Shown here piece after piece: positions 46,890-58,506 of a DNA stretch of 64,000 nucleotides. Below the pieces are notes generated by a model. The model was not told the DNA's origin. It saw nothing but the letters and a program-made list of their open reading frames with translations, and did not search any database. A program made the position numbers and the translations under genes. Source of the DNA: Marchantia polymorpha subsp. ruderalis (lineage: Eukaryota; Streptophyta; Marchantiopsida; Marchantiales; Marchantiaceae); the NCBI GenBank assembly GCA_037833965.1, contig AP031354.1, positions 30,482,001 through 30,546,000 on the forward strand, in the 5' to 3' direction. Position 1 is the stretch's first letter, and the number at the start of each line of letters is the position of its first letter.

Positions 46890-48314
46890 TTCTGCCACTG
46901 AACACAATTGTCAAACCCTCAGACTCAGCACTCACGACAGATTGAAATTTGGAATGCCGGATTTGTGAGTTCGTTAGTCGTCTCAACAAGCAGCAGGGAT
47001 ACAATGCAAACAAATCCCCGCAGACCTGGATGAGAACCGGCTGTCATGTTCGTATATATACCTTGCAAACTTACACTAAATGCTTCACTATATTATAAGT
47101 CTGATGTCATCGACAGGTGGATGAGTTTGAGTCTTCTAAGTCACGGCATGAGGACCGCAATATCTGCATCAGACCGGTGCTGTCAAACATGACAACATTG
47201 ACCAAATGGTCATGGTCAGCCACAGTCCCCCGAATTTTTTTTTGCGCTGAAATTCCTTCCTCTCTCTTCTGATCTTAGAGTAAGACTCGTCCACCTACGA
47301 GGAAGGACCTTCTCCAAAGCGAGAGACTTGGACATGTTGAACCTCCTTACTTTATAAATTGTACGAGACCGTATGTGAAGGAATGAGCAGACTCATGCTA
47401 TCCACGTGAATGCATAGTAGAGAATCTGCTTCAATTGTTTGCAATGGATTATTTTCTTTGAAGACAAACAGATAGACTTGCGTTGGCTTTTGAAATTTGA
47501 TTCTTTCGTAAACCCGATGCATGCGAACAACTTTGCGCAACTAGTCTCGCAAGCAAAGTAAGAAAGAGTGTTAATATATACATCATCCAGAATATTCAGA
47601 TAGCATATGAGAAATAATTCATTTCTCTATTTGTGAGCTGGAGAAATAATTCATTTCTCTATCCCGGTCCCCATTTGTAGGACTCTTAGATTCCTGTGGA
47701 CTCGAGCGGAGTCCTGTGTCAACCCACCAAGATCTAGTCTTCATGGTCCCAGTCACAGCACCAAGAGGTCAAAAATGCAGCGAGGGCGAAGCTATATAAT
47801 GTGCGGAAATTCAGAACTCTACTGCAACGCCCTACGTGGTTCTGTGTCTCGATCAGGCCCGCTCTGTCTGCTTTCTTTCTGCGGACAGCACTGTCAGAGT
47901 GAATTATCTTCCTCTCAGAGCGACAGCTTCATGCGAGCTGCGAGGCATCGGAGTCCGAGCCTTCTTTCAAACAAGCGTGGCAATGGCTCTTGCTCCACCT
48001 CATCCACACTCCTCGTCCGTGGCGACCTTCGAAGAGTCTCAACTTCCAAATCTCTTGTACAACAGCCTCGCACGATGACTCCGTTCATCATTTCAGCGCT
48101 CGGCTGAAAGTCTGGCAGACGGGCTCGACGCGATGATTCGGTAGACGATGTAGATCAGTTCAATAAGCTTCAATCCGGAGCTCTAGAGTCATGATGAGCG
48201 AAGTCTTCTCGTCCAACTTTCAGGTGATCCAAAATACCACTGCGAAGGCCGGAGAGTAAGGCACTCGGTGCAGTACTGCCTGAGCCTCATGGCGAAGAGT
48301 GCTCACGACCTTAG
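46890..48314. other. Shared upstream region of the PKS and PAL pseudogenes; promoter remnants only
   Basis: Holds the minus-strand TATATATA (47053-47060) for the PKS pseudogene and a plus-strand TATATAAT (47793-47800) upstream of the PAL pseudogene. Frames at 47775-48107 and 47836-48078 overlap and match no PAL leader I can recognise. A short direct repeat, GAGAAATAATTCATTTCTCT, occurs near 47608 and 47641. Confidence 0.45.
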
Positions 48315-48950
48315 GATCCGCTGCACTGGGCGAAAGCAGCCCGGGCCACTCCTCCCAGTGGCCGACTTGGTGCACAAATTTCACGACACCGAGGAGGTTC
48401 TGATCCAGGGATTCACGCTCATGGTGGCCCAGGCCGGACGTGACGGTGGTGCTCGGACGATCGGTGCACCGAATTCTCGGGGGCTACTCGGGAATTCGGT
48501 GGTCCATCCTGCAGACGTTGCAGACATTCCTCGACAAGCGCATCGACGGGCCGCCCCGACTCCAAAGCCGCGACCGAGACCGGCAACGTCGTGACGGCGC
48601 ACGACGCTCTGAAGCTCGTCTGCAACACAAGGATGGCCTGGCGGCCACGTGCTGGCGCTCGTCGCCGAGGTGGCGCTTCCCCTCCATTTGATTCGGTAAC
48701 GACAGCGCGCTCATTGACGTGGCCCGCGACCGGGCCGTCCACGGTGGCAACTTCCAGGGAACGCCCATCGACGTGGCGATGGACAACCTGCGCCGATGTC
48801 TGGTCGCCCACGGTCTCGGCGACGCGAGCAACGATCAGAGCTGCAGCATCTTCAGCCGGATCTCCGTGCTCGAGCAGCAGGTGCAGATCGAGCTCGAATT
48901 GCCGATTGCCGGAACTCTATTGCCCTTATTCGATCTTGAGCAAGTGAGGC
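48315..48950 (+). pseudogene. PAL: PAL pseudogene, unit 3 (longer copy)
   Basis: Contains the N-terminal DPLHWAKAA block (48315 on), FHDTEEVLIQG, GYSGIRWSILQTL (48482 on), LQHKDGLA and [18 protein letters not shown], in shifting frames and with internal deletions. The MIO-forming Ala-Ser-Gly is missing. It differs from the unit 2 copy by small indels, for example a shorter stretch before LQHKDG. The N-terminal block is absent in unit 2. Confidence 0.82.
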
Positions 48951-50787
48951 TATTCTACTGGTACTTATGGGTGCATAATTTTGAATACGGTTTGAAATCA
49001 TTTTGATTCATTCGTAGAAACTGCATCCCTAAAATAATAATTCGAAGCTGGAGACTGCGGTAATGCGGTTTATATGGAGTTTAACAAATTGGGAGCCAAA
49101 TACATCCACGGTTGGATGTTGCAATTTGATTCAGTCCATGTAATGAACCACATTGCACAAGGAAATCAAAGTCAAACATAGCAATTGTGACATCTACAGA
49201 GTGAGCAAGGGAGTCAACGCTATTGGAACAGGGTTTATGTCGGTTTGAAGTAGAAGCCATAGGAGACATGAAATCCATCGGTCGGCAATTGTTGTCAGTG
49301 CGAGGGAATCTACAACAGGATTGTACAAGGAGTAGTGCGGAGAGTGAAGGTGAGAGTTGATGCAGATGCCTTCCACTATTCGAATGTAAGACAGTCGCGA
49401 TGACGATAACAGCGCAAGAAGTGGGAAGGAGCGATCCTTGATTGGTTACGTTATGGTCAAATTCTCTAGTGAAAATTGTCAAATCGAAGAACACTCTTCA
49501 AATCGTGACCGAGTTAGATAATTATGTGTAAATAGACCACTTCACCTCGTAAGAATACGAGCAAACTCTTCGTTATTTCAGGAGCAGCGTGAAACAACTG
49601 CACTCCTGCGATCCTTTGTGTAACTTTGTCGTTCCAATGATGAATTGGTCTGGAAACTGGAGGCGAGGTGAGTGGAGACCCAGCATAAACTTACGATGGA
49701 GGGCTCACATGATTCGGAGCAATCTTCTTCGAACTTGCAGGAGCTAGAAGTAGATTTCCTAACTGAAGCTCTGGCGATTTGTTTCCGAGTGCAGAGTTCT
49801 GAATCTAAACTCAACCTACGGAAAAGACTGTGACTCGACTGAAGTACACGGGAAGCTAAGAGAGTCAATTGGACACGAAAGCAGGAGAACACAAAATCCA
49901 AAGCCAAGTACACAAGCACACTCAGAGCAACCTCCAGACGAGTTAGATGCTACTGAGAGATAAAGCAAAATACCCACGACGTTCATCTGGATGACATGAC
50001 AGCGTCCAATTTGGCACCAAAGGCCAGATTACTGAGGTTCACCACTTTGAATCTTCACCAAGACTCAACTCCGACGCTTACGAATAGAGCGCTCTTTTCT
50101 CTGCCAACCTTCACTCCGCTGCTTTCATCACTCCTTTGCAGAACTGTACAATTGGGACCCCACTATAGATCGAAGAGCCATAGCCATCCGAACACAGAAA
50201 TCCCAAAACTTCCGCCCCACTAACAACTCTCAATAGATCCCCGGGATAGGCCCATCTCGCGAATTCAAGTTCAGTTGCTGATCGAAGGCTCCAACATCCA
50301 TGCCCAATGCAAAGTGATCCTCACGTAACCGGCACTGCCCACTGCTGAAGAAACAGAGGCAAATCAACTCGATTGCTCCGGCCTAAGTCTAAAGGCCAAA
50401 ACCGAAGTCAAATTTTCCTCTACCAGTTCCTTGCACATTACAATCGAGCGATTCCCTCACCTGCACTTCCAAACTACAATTAGATTACAATCTCACGAGA
50501 ACCTTGATTACGTCCGCAAAACTTCTCCCGTCCTCCAAATCACCAAATTATGGTCAATTGCGACCAAGTGGAAAGATCGCACCACCACTCACTGAACTAC
50601 TTTCGAACATGAACAAAACTAAAACTTGAGTTCTTCTAGTGAAATTGACCTATTTTTCCATACTAGAAAACATGTGAATATTGATTGGTAACATAACCTT
50701 CACAACCACTCCAAAAAAGACTCCACGTGAAGTTGTTCTACTCCAAACGCTACGCTCCGCTCGAATAACTCAAGGGCGAACATCTCT
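48353..50787. repeat. HNL 3'-side spacer repeat, copy in unit 3
   Basis: Second copy of 11003-13458. No gene beyond the PAL fragment is supported from about 49010 to 50787. Confidence 0.85.
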
Positions 50788-53700
50788 TCATATCATCCGT
50801 CTTCCTCGAATGCATACTTCGGTGCTCTTCGGAACCCCATTTATTATAAAGGTTTGTAGCTGGGACAGATTTCCGAAGCTCTCAGGCAGTTCTGAGATTT
50901 TCTCTCCCTTTATTACCAGGCTTTGTAGCTGGGACAGATTTCCGAAGCTCTCTGGCAGTTTTGAGATATCACTCCATTTTATTATCAGGCTTTGTAGCTG
51001 GGACAGATTTCCGAAGCTCTCTGGCAGTTTTGAGATATCACTCCATTTTATTATCAGGCTTTGTAGTTGGGACAGATTTCCGAAGCTCTCAGGCAGTTCT
51101 GAGATTGGACTCTTATCTATTACCAGGCTTTGTAGCTGGGACAGATTTCCGAAGCTCTCAGGCAGTTTTGAGATATCACTCCCATATATTCTCAGGCTTT
51201 GTAGCTGGGACAGATTTCCGAATCCATCCGGCAATGCTTTCAACCTCCAACACCCAAATATTGTCAGGCTTTCTAGCTTGAACAGATTTCCGAAGCTCTC
51301 AGGCAGTTTTGAGAATTTACTCTCTCTTATTATCAGGCTTTGTAGTTGGGACAGATTTCCGAAGCTCTCAGGCAGTTCTGAGATATTACTCATACCTATT
51401 TCCAGGCTTTGTAGCTGGGACAGATTTCCGAAGCTCTCAGGCAGTTCTGAGATATTACTCACACCTATTTCCAGGCTTTGTAGCTGGGACAGATTTCCGA
51501 ATCCATCCGGCAATGCTTTCAACCTCGAACACCCAAATATTGTCAGGCTTTCTAGCTTGAACAGATTTCCGAAGCTCTCAGGCAGTTTTGAGATATCACT
51601 CCCATATATTCTCAGGCTTTGTAGCTGGGACAGATTTCCGAATCCATCCGGCAATGCTTTCAACCTCCAACACCAATGAAGTTCCAAAGACCGCAGTTGT
51701 GAGAGCCCTCCAAAAGCTTCGGGGAGTGAACAAAGTCTCTCGCACGAAGTAAATGTAAGATGACAAAGCCTGGGAAGTTGTCCGAATGCTTCGGGAAGAT
51801 CTTCGAAGAGGCATTTTGCGAATTTCATAACTTCAAGGTTTTGAAAGTCGCTGACGGTTGTTGGGAAACATGTGACGGTTGTTGGGAAACATGTGGGGTT
51901 CAAGTCAACTCCAGTCAAGTCCAGAACAGCCAAACTTCTCGCGAGCCCTCGGTCTACCAGGTCATGAAGATTGTTCACTTCTCCACGAAGTCGAAGAAGG
52001 GTCACATTCTTTGGAAGCTTGCCACCTACTTCATCCAACATCAACTCCTCAGAATCCAAATATTGCAGCTTCTTCATCTGGCCAATATCTCTCCAGTCGA
52101 GGAGCATCGAGTGTTCATGTCGTATCGCTATGACCTCCTGCACCAAAACACCAAGGGCCTAGTTCACATTCCAGGCCACAAATATAGTCCATGATCTAAA
52201 CTTGACCTAGAAGACTTGTAGCATTTCATTTGATCAGGGCCATGGAGTCTTCAGGTTCAAAGTCAATGACATCCTTAACAGGAAAGTCCAAATTGAGTGA
52301 GGAGGAGCATCCGTTAGAGATCACAGGCCAGGTATTTGACAACAAGACGCTTCTCGTTTGGAAGTCCAGATAGGATCAGGATGAGCAAACTCAGTAACGC
52401 GGTGTAGAGACTATATAACGTGATGAATATCCCCACAGCAAGATAAAGAGAGAAAGTGCGCTATCAATGACATAATGAAAGTAAAGTTTTTTGATCCTAA
52501 AGGGAGTTTCTAGGAGTAGCAAAACCAGTGCGTTGATTGCTTTGAATTACGTTTAAGAAGTAAAGGCTGCGACTTTATAAAATTATATCGCTGATTTCTC
52601 ACAGAAGCACGGTGACTGACAATGAAGTGCTTCGAAAAACATTTATAAAGAAAAGGCAGAGGATCTACTCAGACAATTTCTTGGGTTCAAGAATGCAGTA
52701 CGTTGACCAACAAGAAGGGCAGTGAAGCTTTGAAATGGTTGTGTACAAGAATCAATAAAAAAAGTTCAGAAAAAAAACCCGACCGAACAATGACGTGCCT
52801 CAGTTGACGTGAATTTCAATGATCTACAACAACAACCGATATCCGACATGGGAGTACTATAGAGAGGAGACGTGACCTTGAAAGTCGGAGTAACATAATC
52901 TCGTACCTCAATATGTGTTGCCATACCAGTGCTTGATGAGCCTGGATCATTGGAATAGAACTGTCCTTCTGCAATACTCTCATTGTAGTTTGAGGAATTA
53001 AACCTCGAAGGGACATTTTTGGGAGTCCAAGTCCTACATCTGCCACCTGTTCCCCATCCTGAAGCCAATCTAATTCCGAGAGACCTCAATTGCTCATGCA
53101 TTTGTATACTTTTCTCTTCCGTTACATTGTAGACAAGAGACAAGTCTACCAGAGTCTGCCATCGGAGATCTTCCTTGCCATAGAGCACACGCCAGCAAGC
53201 CTTAGCTTCTCGCAGGTTCCAGGTGGAATTGCTGAAGAATGACGCAGCATCAAGGAACATATTTTTCTCTTGACTACCCAAACGGTCGTAAGAAACTCTC
53301 AATTTCGCCCACAACTTCTCATCCAGACTCACTACGTTCTCTGCTTCATCCAGAGCTTGGAAACACTGTATCCATATGCTTTCTTTGTCTTTCGTCTTCA
53401 GATACGTGCCTATCACCTCTAGGGTTAATGGTAGTCCATCACATTTCTTGACGATCTTGTGTACCCATTCCTTCAGTGATGGACTCGGTTCGGTCGGATA
53501 CGGAAATGCGTAGCTCATAAATAACTTTGTGGAGCTCTCGGGATTCAAGAATTTCACATCAAACACGCATGAATCCAAACTGTTCAAAATGTCTCTATTT
53601 CTAGAGGTAACAATGTAACGACTGTTTGCGCAATTGTTCTTCGAAACTATGTCCTGGAGAAATGCAACATGACTACCATTGTCAATGTCATCCAAAACAA

Positions 53701-55453
53701 GGAGAAGTATTTTCTGTCTCAAATCAATCAATTGCCACTCTTTCACTCTTTTTGTAAGCTGCTTGCCAAGGTGATACATCGACGAAAACACTTCGTCTTC
53801 TATCTCTTTGGTATTTTTCTTGAGCGTACATCCCGGAACGAAACAAGTGTATTCGTATTCAGCACACAACTCATTGAACAACAGCTTTGCGAGAGTTGTT
53901 TTCCCTACTCCTCCCATGCCGCAAAGAGCAACTGCTGCTGGACCTGTGCGTAAAATGTTTTGAACCTCTACAAGTAAGTCAGAATGTAGGCTCATTGCCA
54001 TTTTCGGCACCGTCTGGAGATTATCAGGAAGTCTTCTCCTGTTCACCTATATCCAATCACAGTAGCCAAACGTAGTTCAAATCTGTAGGTTAGGAAGAAT
54101 CTCACTCAACTAGAATGAACTCTTGCTTGAAAGCCACAATTTGAAATCTTGTTGACAGGGATCTAGTTATCGACGGACGCCCACAATAAACTCGTGTGGT
54201 TTCTTGAACCTACTTTGGCTCTCATACATCTGAAAGAGGGTCTCATGGGCTAATCTTTGCTTTTATTGACGAACAATTGCAATTGCCAAGACAGAAGACA
54301 TGTTCGTGTGCGCAACCTTATTGCTTTGTAACCTTTGCAGGAACGATGTCAACCGTACGTAAGTATTTGAAGTCTTGCTCTCGGGCTGGCAGAGAGAGAT
54401 ATGATCCTCAAGCTCCACAGTGAAGTCGCCGTACCGAGCTGAAGCCTCAACTACAATCATCTCACATTCTGAGACTCTGCAACAGCAGAGTCTCAGAATT
54501 CTGAGAATGCAGTTAGCAACAGCGTTCTGAGACTCTGCATCCTAAACTTCGGAACAGGTTGGAACAAACCACTGGTCAGACTAGTAATCTGAAAATATTG
54601 TATGGTGGATGGATTTCCAAAAGTGAAACTGGGATTCGGCAAACTTCATGAAACCTATCAAGATCTATTGTGAGTGATATCCGAACAATTTCATAAAAGT
54701 ACTGGGTTACAAACTATGATATTTTGATGCAGAATTAATGCTGCTGTTTCAGCAGTTTAGAATCAAGAGGATAAAAGTAAAGAACAAACATGTCAGTCCC
54801 ACACTCACTAGCATGATCGTAGGTCTCGATTCTCCAACTCCAGCAATGCTCCACTCGTAGGACAGACGTAAAGCATCAAAATTTTCATGAAGGCGACCTG
54901 ATTCTGCGCAAAGCAGGTTGACATAGTCGAGTAGAGGGCTAGCCTCCTTTAGTTTTGTTCCATTTGGAGTGAAGAATGATGAACTTCCATGGTGCGGCGT
55001 TCCATAGAAGAAAATTCCTGTGACGGAGTTGAGAAAGCGAGCTATTTGTTTGTTGCTTTTGCTGGAGTGTGCGTGGAAGCACAATTGTTTGATCACAAGG
55101 CCTCCGTAACTATGACCGACGAGTATAACTGAACGCCAAGGATGCTGCCCCACCTTCGCAAATATAAGATTATGCATCAAACTTTCGGCTGTGAGGTAGA
55201 GGTCTAATCTTCCATGCTCTGCTGATGTCCTGATAGAAGCATCGTACTGGACAGAGAGAATCCGAGCTCCCGGAAACTCTTGCGGGATCCAGGCCTGCGG
55301 CCATACTTCCTTGTGAGAACCGCTTGATATCCATGTTGATAGGTGAGGTACAGAGGTGTGTGACGATTGTAGGCCGTGAAAGAATACAACGTCCAGCACT
55401 GATTCAACTCCTGGGTTATGAAGTTCGTACACGGAGTCGTTTAACTGATACAT
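50788..55453 (-). CDS. HNL3: complete alpha/beta-hydrolase-NB-ARC-LRR protein
   Basis: Predicted exons: 55453-54809, 54526-54317, 54046-52907 and 52137-50788, all phase 0, about 1114 residues. The hydrolase is nearly identical to the other two copies, with GHSYGG intact. NB-ARC is clearly diverged from HNL1/2 in many residues but keeps GMGGVGKTT, LLVLDDID, GLPLTLEVIG and MHE. Exon 4 has diverged LRRs followed by about twelve homogenised repeats, and ends GVPKSTEVCIRGRRMI then stop. It is the only HNL here with an intact frame from start to stop. The predicted role is an intracellular immune receptor. Confidence 0.88.
50835..51660 (-). repeat. About twelve 69-bp LRR-encoding repeats of HNL3, with higher-order structure
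   Basis: Units recur every 69-71 bp from about 50851 to 51615. A composite block (CATCCGGCAATGCTTTCAAC then TTTCTAGCTTGAACAG) recurs about 280 bp apart, at about 51220 and 51500, with a partial third near 51640. This indicates duplication of several LRRs at once. Confidence 0.88.
54467..54538. repeat. 14-bp hairpin plus third arm in HNL3 exon 2
   Basis: Unchanged relative to the other two genes. Confidence 0.9.
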
Positions 55454-56434
55454 CAGATGCAGATCAGATCAGCAATCAAACAACCTGGACCGATCTCACC
55501 TAATGCAGCTCTGAGATTCTTAGATTTCAAGACAAAATTGGATATAGCGCAAACACGTTCCAGAACTGCTATACTGTACTTTGCATAGATTATTGCGATT
55601 TCCTTACCCTCGACGTGGAAGTGGCCGAACACGCAGGGGGCAGAGACATTGTATTTAACTTGCGTAATCGACGCCCGCCCGCTCTAGAAGCACGATAGAG
55701 AGCATGCGATATATTTGATTCTCCTCCTCGTCAGTAGAGAAACGCTAATACAAGTGCACGAAAATCACATTCATCAGACGGAGCTTTGTGATGTCGCTCA
55801 ATTGAAATCCTCAATCCCTCCAGACCATCCCATATGTGCAAGCAGAAATTGCCTTCTCTGCTAGAGTCTTTCTTGTGTGGGTGAGTTTCTGAGTCTCCTC
55901 GGGAAGCCTTTTGGGCCAATGGTACGCGGTCCAGCTCACATAGACCAGTGAGCTTCAAAACCGTGCGTGGAATCGCGGAGTATCTTTTGACTTTTGAGTC
56001 ATTCTCAGAAGGTTCTCGTTTGACTTTCCTATATTCAATAATTATGTACAAGAGTTGAACGTTTTAGCCTCGGGCAGCACACAGTCAACGATCTTTAAAG
56101 TGGACTTGAAGATTGCCTTATCTTGCTTTCTTCGAAGTTCTCCAGCCGAGTGAATTCTGTGTAAAGAAGAAAGTGAAGCGGCAGCAAAGCACGCGGATTA
56201 TGGTGCGGAAAGGTCAAAAGGTGAAAACTGCAATTGCAGGAACAGCCGACAGGCTCGTGCACAGGAACAGGTCGGCTGCCTGCTAAATCCTCAAGCACTG
56301 TACCGATAAAAGTCCGAGGCAATTTGACTCGATCGTATCGTTTCGTTCTTGTCAAACCAAATCCTTGTGTAACTACACAAGGATTTGAATTCCTTCAACG
56401 AATGACCTTGAATTCATTCTCCATTTACTGACAG

Positions 56435-58110
56435 ATATCTGTGTACTCATGTGCACATGACAATTCCATGTCGGCAGCTGTTGTCTGGGGGGATGAAGGA
56501 CTTGCTCTCGTGTATGAATCATGGTACAAAACACGACGCACTCGAACTTGGATGATTGCACCTGGGAATCTTGAAGCAGAAGGGCGTCATCTTTTTGATC
56601 GCTCATCAGAAGATGTCTACGCAGATCCTGGTTCACCCATGCTTCGCAGAACTTCTCTTGGAACGTACGTTCTTGCAGGTGTCAAAGATGCTGATGGCAA
56701 GAAGAGACTGCTCCTGAATGGAAGTGGCGCGACCCCACAAGGCAATATCCCTTTCTTGGATCTGCTGGAAATGTAAGAATAATATAAAATTTCATCATTG
56801 CTTAGGCCTTTGTCGCCTTCATGCTCATTCATGTAACAAGCCTGCCAGGAGAATTGTGAGTTCCTCCACCAGGGCTTTCTGATCTTTGCAGTCCAGTTAT
56901 ATCGGAGCCTCCGTTACGAACAGGGGACTTACCTTCGATACTTTTCTCAATTGTTTCAGTTGGTGGCTACTATCCTTACTATGTACGCTTTCCCCTCTGG
57001 TTCTAGTGTGGGCATCCAAGGCTTGACTGCAAGAAAGTGATAATTAAAACTCAGCGGTCCTATGATTTCTAAGTTCTGGTTGGTTTGGCAGCGAGTCAGG
57101 TGAAAAACAGCGAATCTGGGAAAGCAGCAAGGAGACTTATTTCGAGACAGTCCTAGCTTTGATGTCAGATCAGTTGGATGGAGATCTGGAACTGAACAAG
57201 TTACATATTTTGGTCTCAAAGGAATCTCAAACCGAACCACCTCAGTATTATCTGCGATCCTGGCCTGAGCAAACTGTCTGTCAAATTACAGACTTCCCTC
57301 ATCCGTATCCTCAAATAGCTAATCTGAAGAAGGAGATTATACGATACGAACGGAGCGATGGTGTGCAACTTACAGCAAATTTGTATTTACCTCCAGCGTA
57401 TGACCCGGCTACTGATGGGCCACTGCTAATGTGGGCATACCCAAGGGAATTCAAGAGCAAAGATAACGCTGGCCAGATGAGAGGATCACCTCATAGTTTT
57501 GCAGGCATTGGATCTACTTCAGCATTGTTGTGGTTGGCTAGAAGGTAAGCAAGCCTAAGTGGTGAAGGCAGCAACAGAGGAAACTTTCTATGCTGTGGAT
57601 TCCTTGGTTTTGTATTCTCATGTGCTTGAAATAATGTTTTCTGTTTGTTTCGGGTAGATTTGCTATTCCGGATGGTCCGACCATGCCCATCATTGGCGAA
57701 GGAGACGAGGAGGCCAATGACAGGTGAAATTCATCTTGTTTAGAGAATGGATGGCATAGTTTTACACGATTACCTGATTTTCAATAAGTAACGCAATTGG
57801 TTCTCGTGGAAACCATGTTTTCAAATCAACCATAGTGTATATTTAACTATCACAAGTCATAGTTCGTACATGTTCAGTAAGCTAGATGTTGTGTTTAGGT
57901 AATTCATATTCTTCTCAGGTTATGCCACTCTTGATTCTGCAATGAACTGCAGCATACCCAGAGATGTATGTCATTCTCTTGCTGAAGGAATAATCTCAAG
58001 AATGATTTGGATATTGTGAAGTAAATATGGAGCCTTTGTGCTTGACTGCAGGTACGTGGTCTATCGTAATTTACTCGCAATTGTTCGCTTAGTGCCGCTG
58101 CATATCATTT
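56435..58110 (+). pseudogene. CGEP: Chloroplast glutamyl endopeptidase (S9D) gene fragment
   Basis: Three spliceable exons in frame: 56435-56772 (ALVYESWYKTRRTRTW, LFDRSSEDVYADPGSPMLRR), 57092-57544 (QRIWESSKETYFETV, DFPHPYPQIANLKKEIIRYE, AGIGSTSALLWLARR) and 57658-57723 (IIGEGDEEANDR). A fourth begins at 58052 (RYV) but loses similarity within a few codons. The family protein is a stromal serine peptidase of the prolyl-oligopeptidase type. This piece covers the end of the beta-propeller and the start of the peptidase domain. It stops before the GHSYG nucleophile, so it is inactive. N-terminal exons are also missing. No stops are seen in the three exons, so capture is recent. Confidence 0.88.
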
Positions 58111-58114
58111 ACCT

Positions 58115-58316
58115 TCAGCCGGAGCCCCGATGTCACAAGGTATTTCAGTCCTCCAACCATGAAAGTAAGACAAATCGGCACTCGGATCTCGCTAATATCG
58201 GTTAGACGGCCACAGTGGAGGTGGTTCCTCATCTGAATCAAAATTGATTGTGCTGATCTCAGAGTACTTGCGAAACCGACGCGATGACATCAGAGACGGA
58301 AGTAAGTACTTGCGTG
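58115..58316 (+). other. Exon-like segment of unknown origin beside the CGEP fragment
   Basis: After ATCGGTTAG an open stretch reads GHSGGGSSSESKLIVLISEY and ends DDIRDGS at a TAAGT-type donor. I do not recognise it. It may come from the same captured locus as the CGEP piece. Confidence 0.25.
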
Positions 58317-58474
58317 CGTGCGTGCGCGCGCTATCATTCGAAAAGATTCACTTCGGCCCCGAGCCTGGTATGGTGGTATAGGATAACGGGCTGAGTGTAT
58401 ATGAGGAAGGGGCTGTCCAGAGCAAGAACGCAAGAACTTGTAAAGCAGACGCACCGAGTGAAGAGAAGAATGCA

Positions 58475-58506
58475 CAGATTTTCCAATGCGAGCATTGGAA
58501 AATCTG
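58475..58506. repeat. 14-bp perfect inverted repeat at the insertion breakpoint
   Basis: CAGATTTTCCAATG (58475-58488), loop CGAG, then CATTGGAAAATCTG (58493-58506). The second arm belongs to the duplicon and is present in units 1 and 2. The first arm is found only here. Confidence 0.9.

Noticed and set aside
50681-51679. 332-codon plus-strand frame with RLCSWDRFPKLSG repeats
   Set aside because: Antisense shadow of the HNL3 LRR exon, produced by the same 69-bp periodicity.
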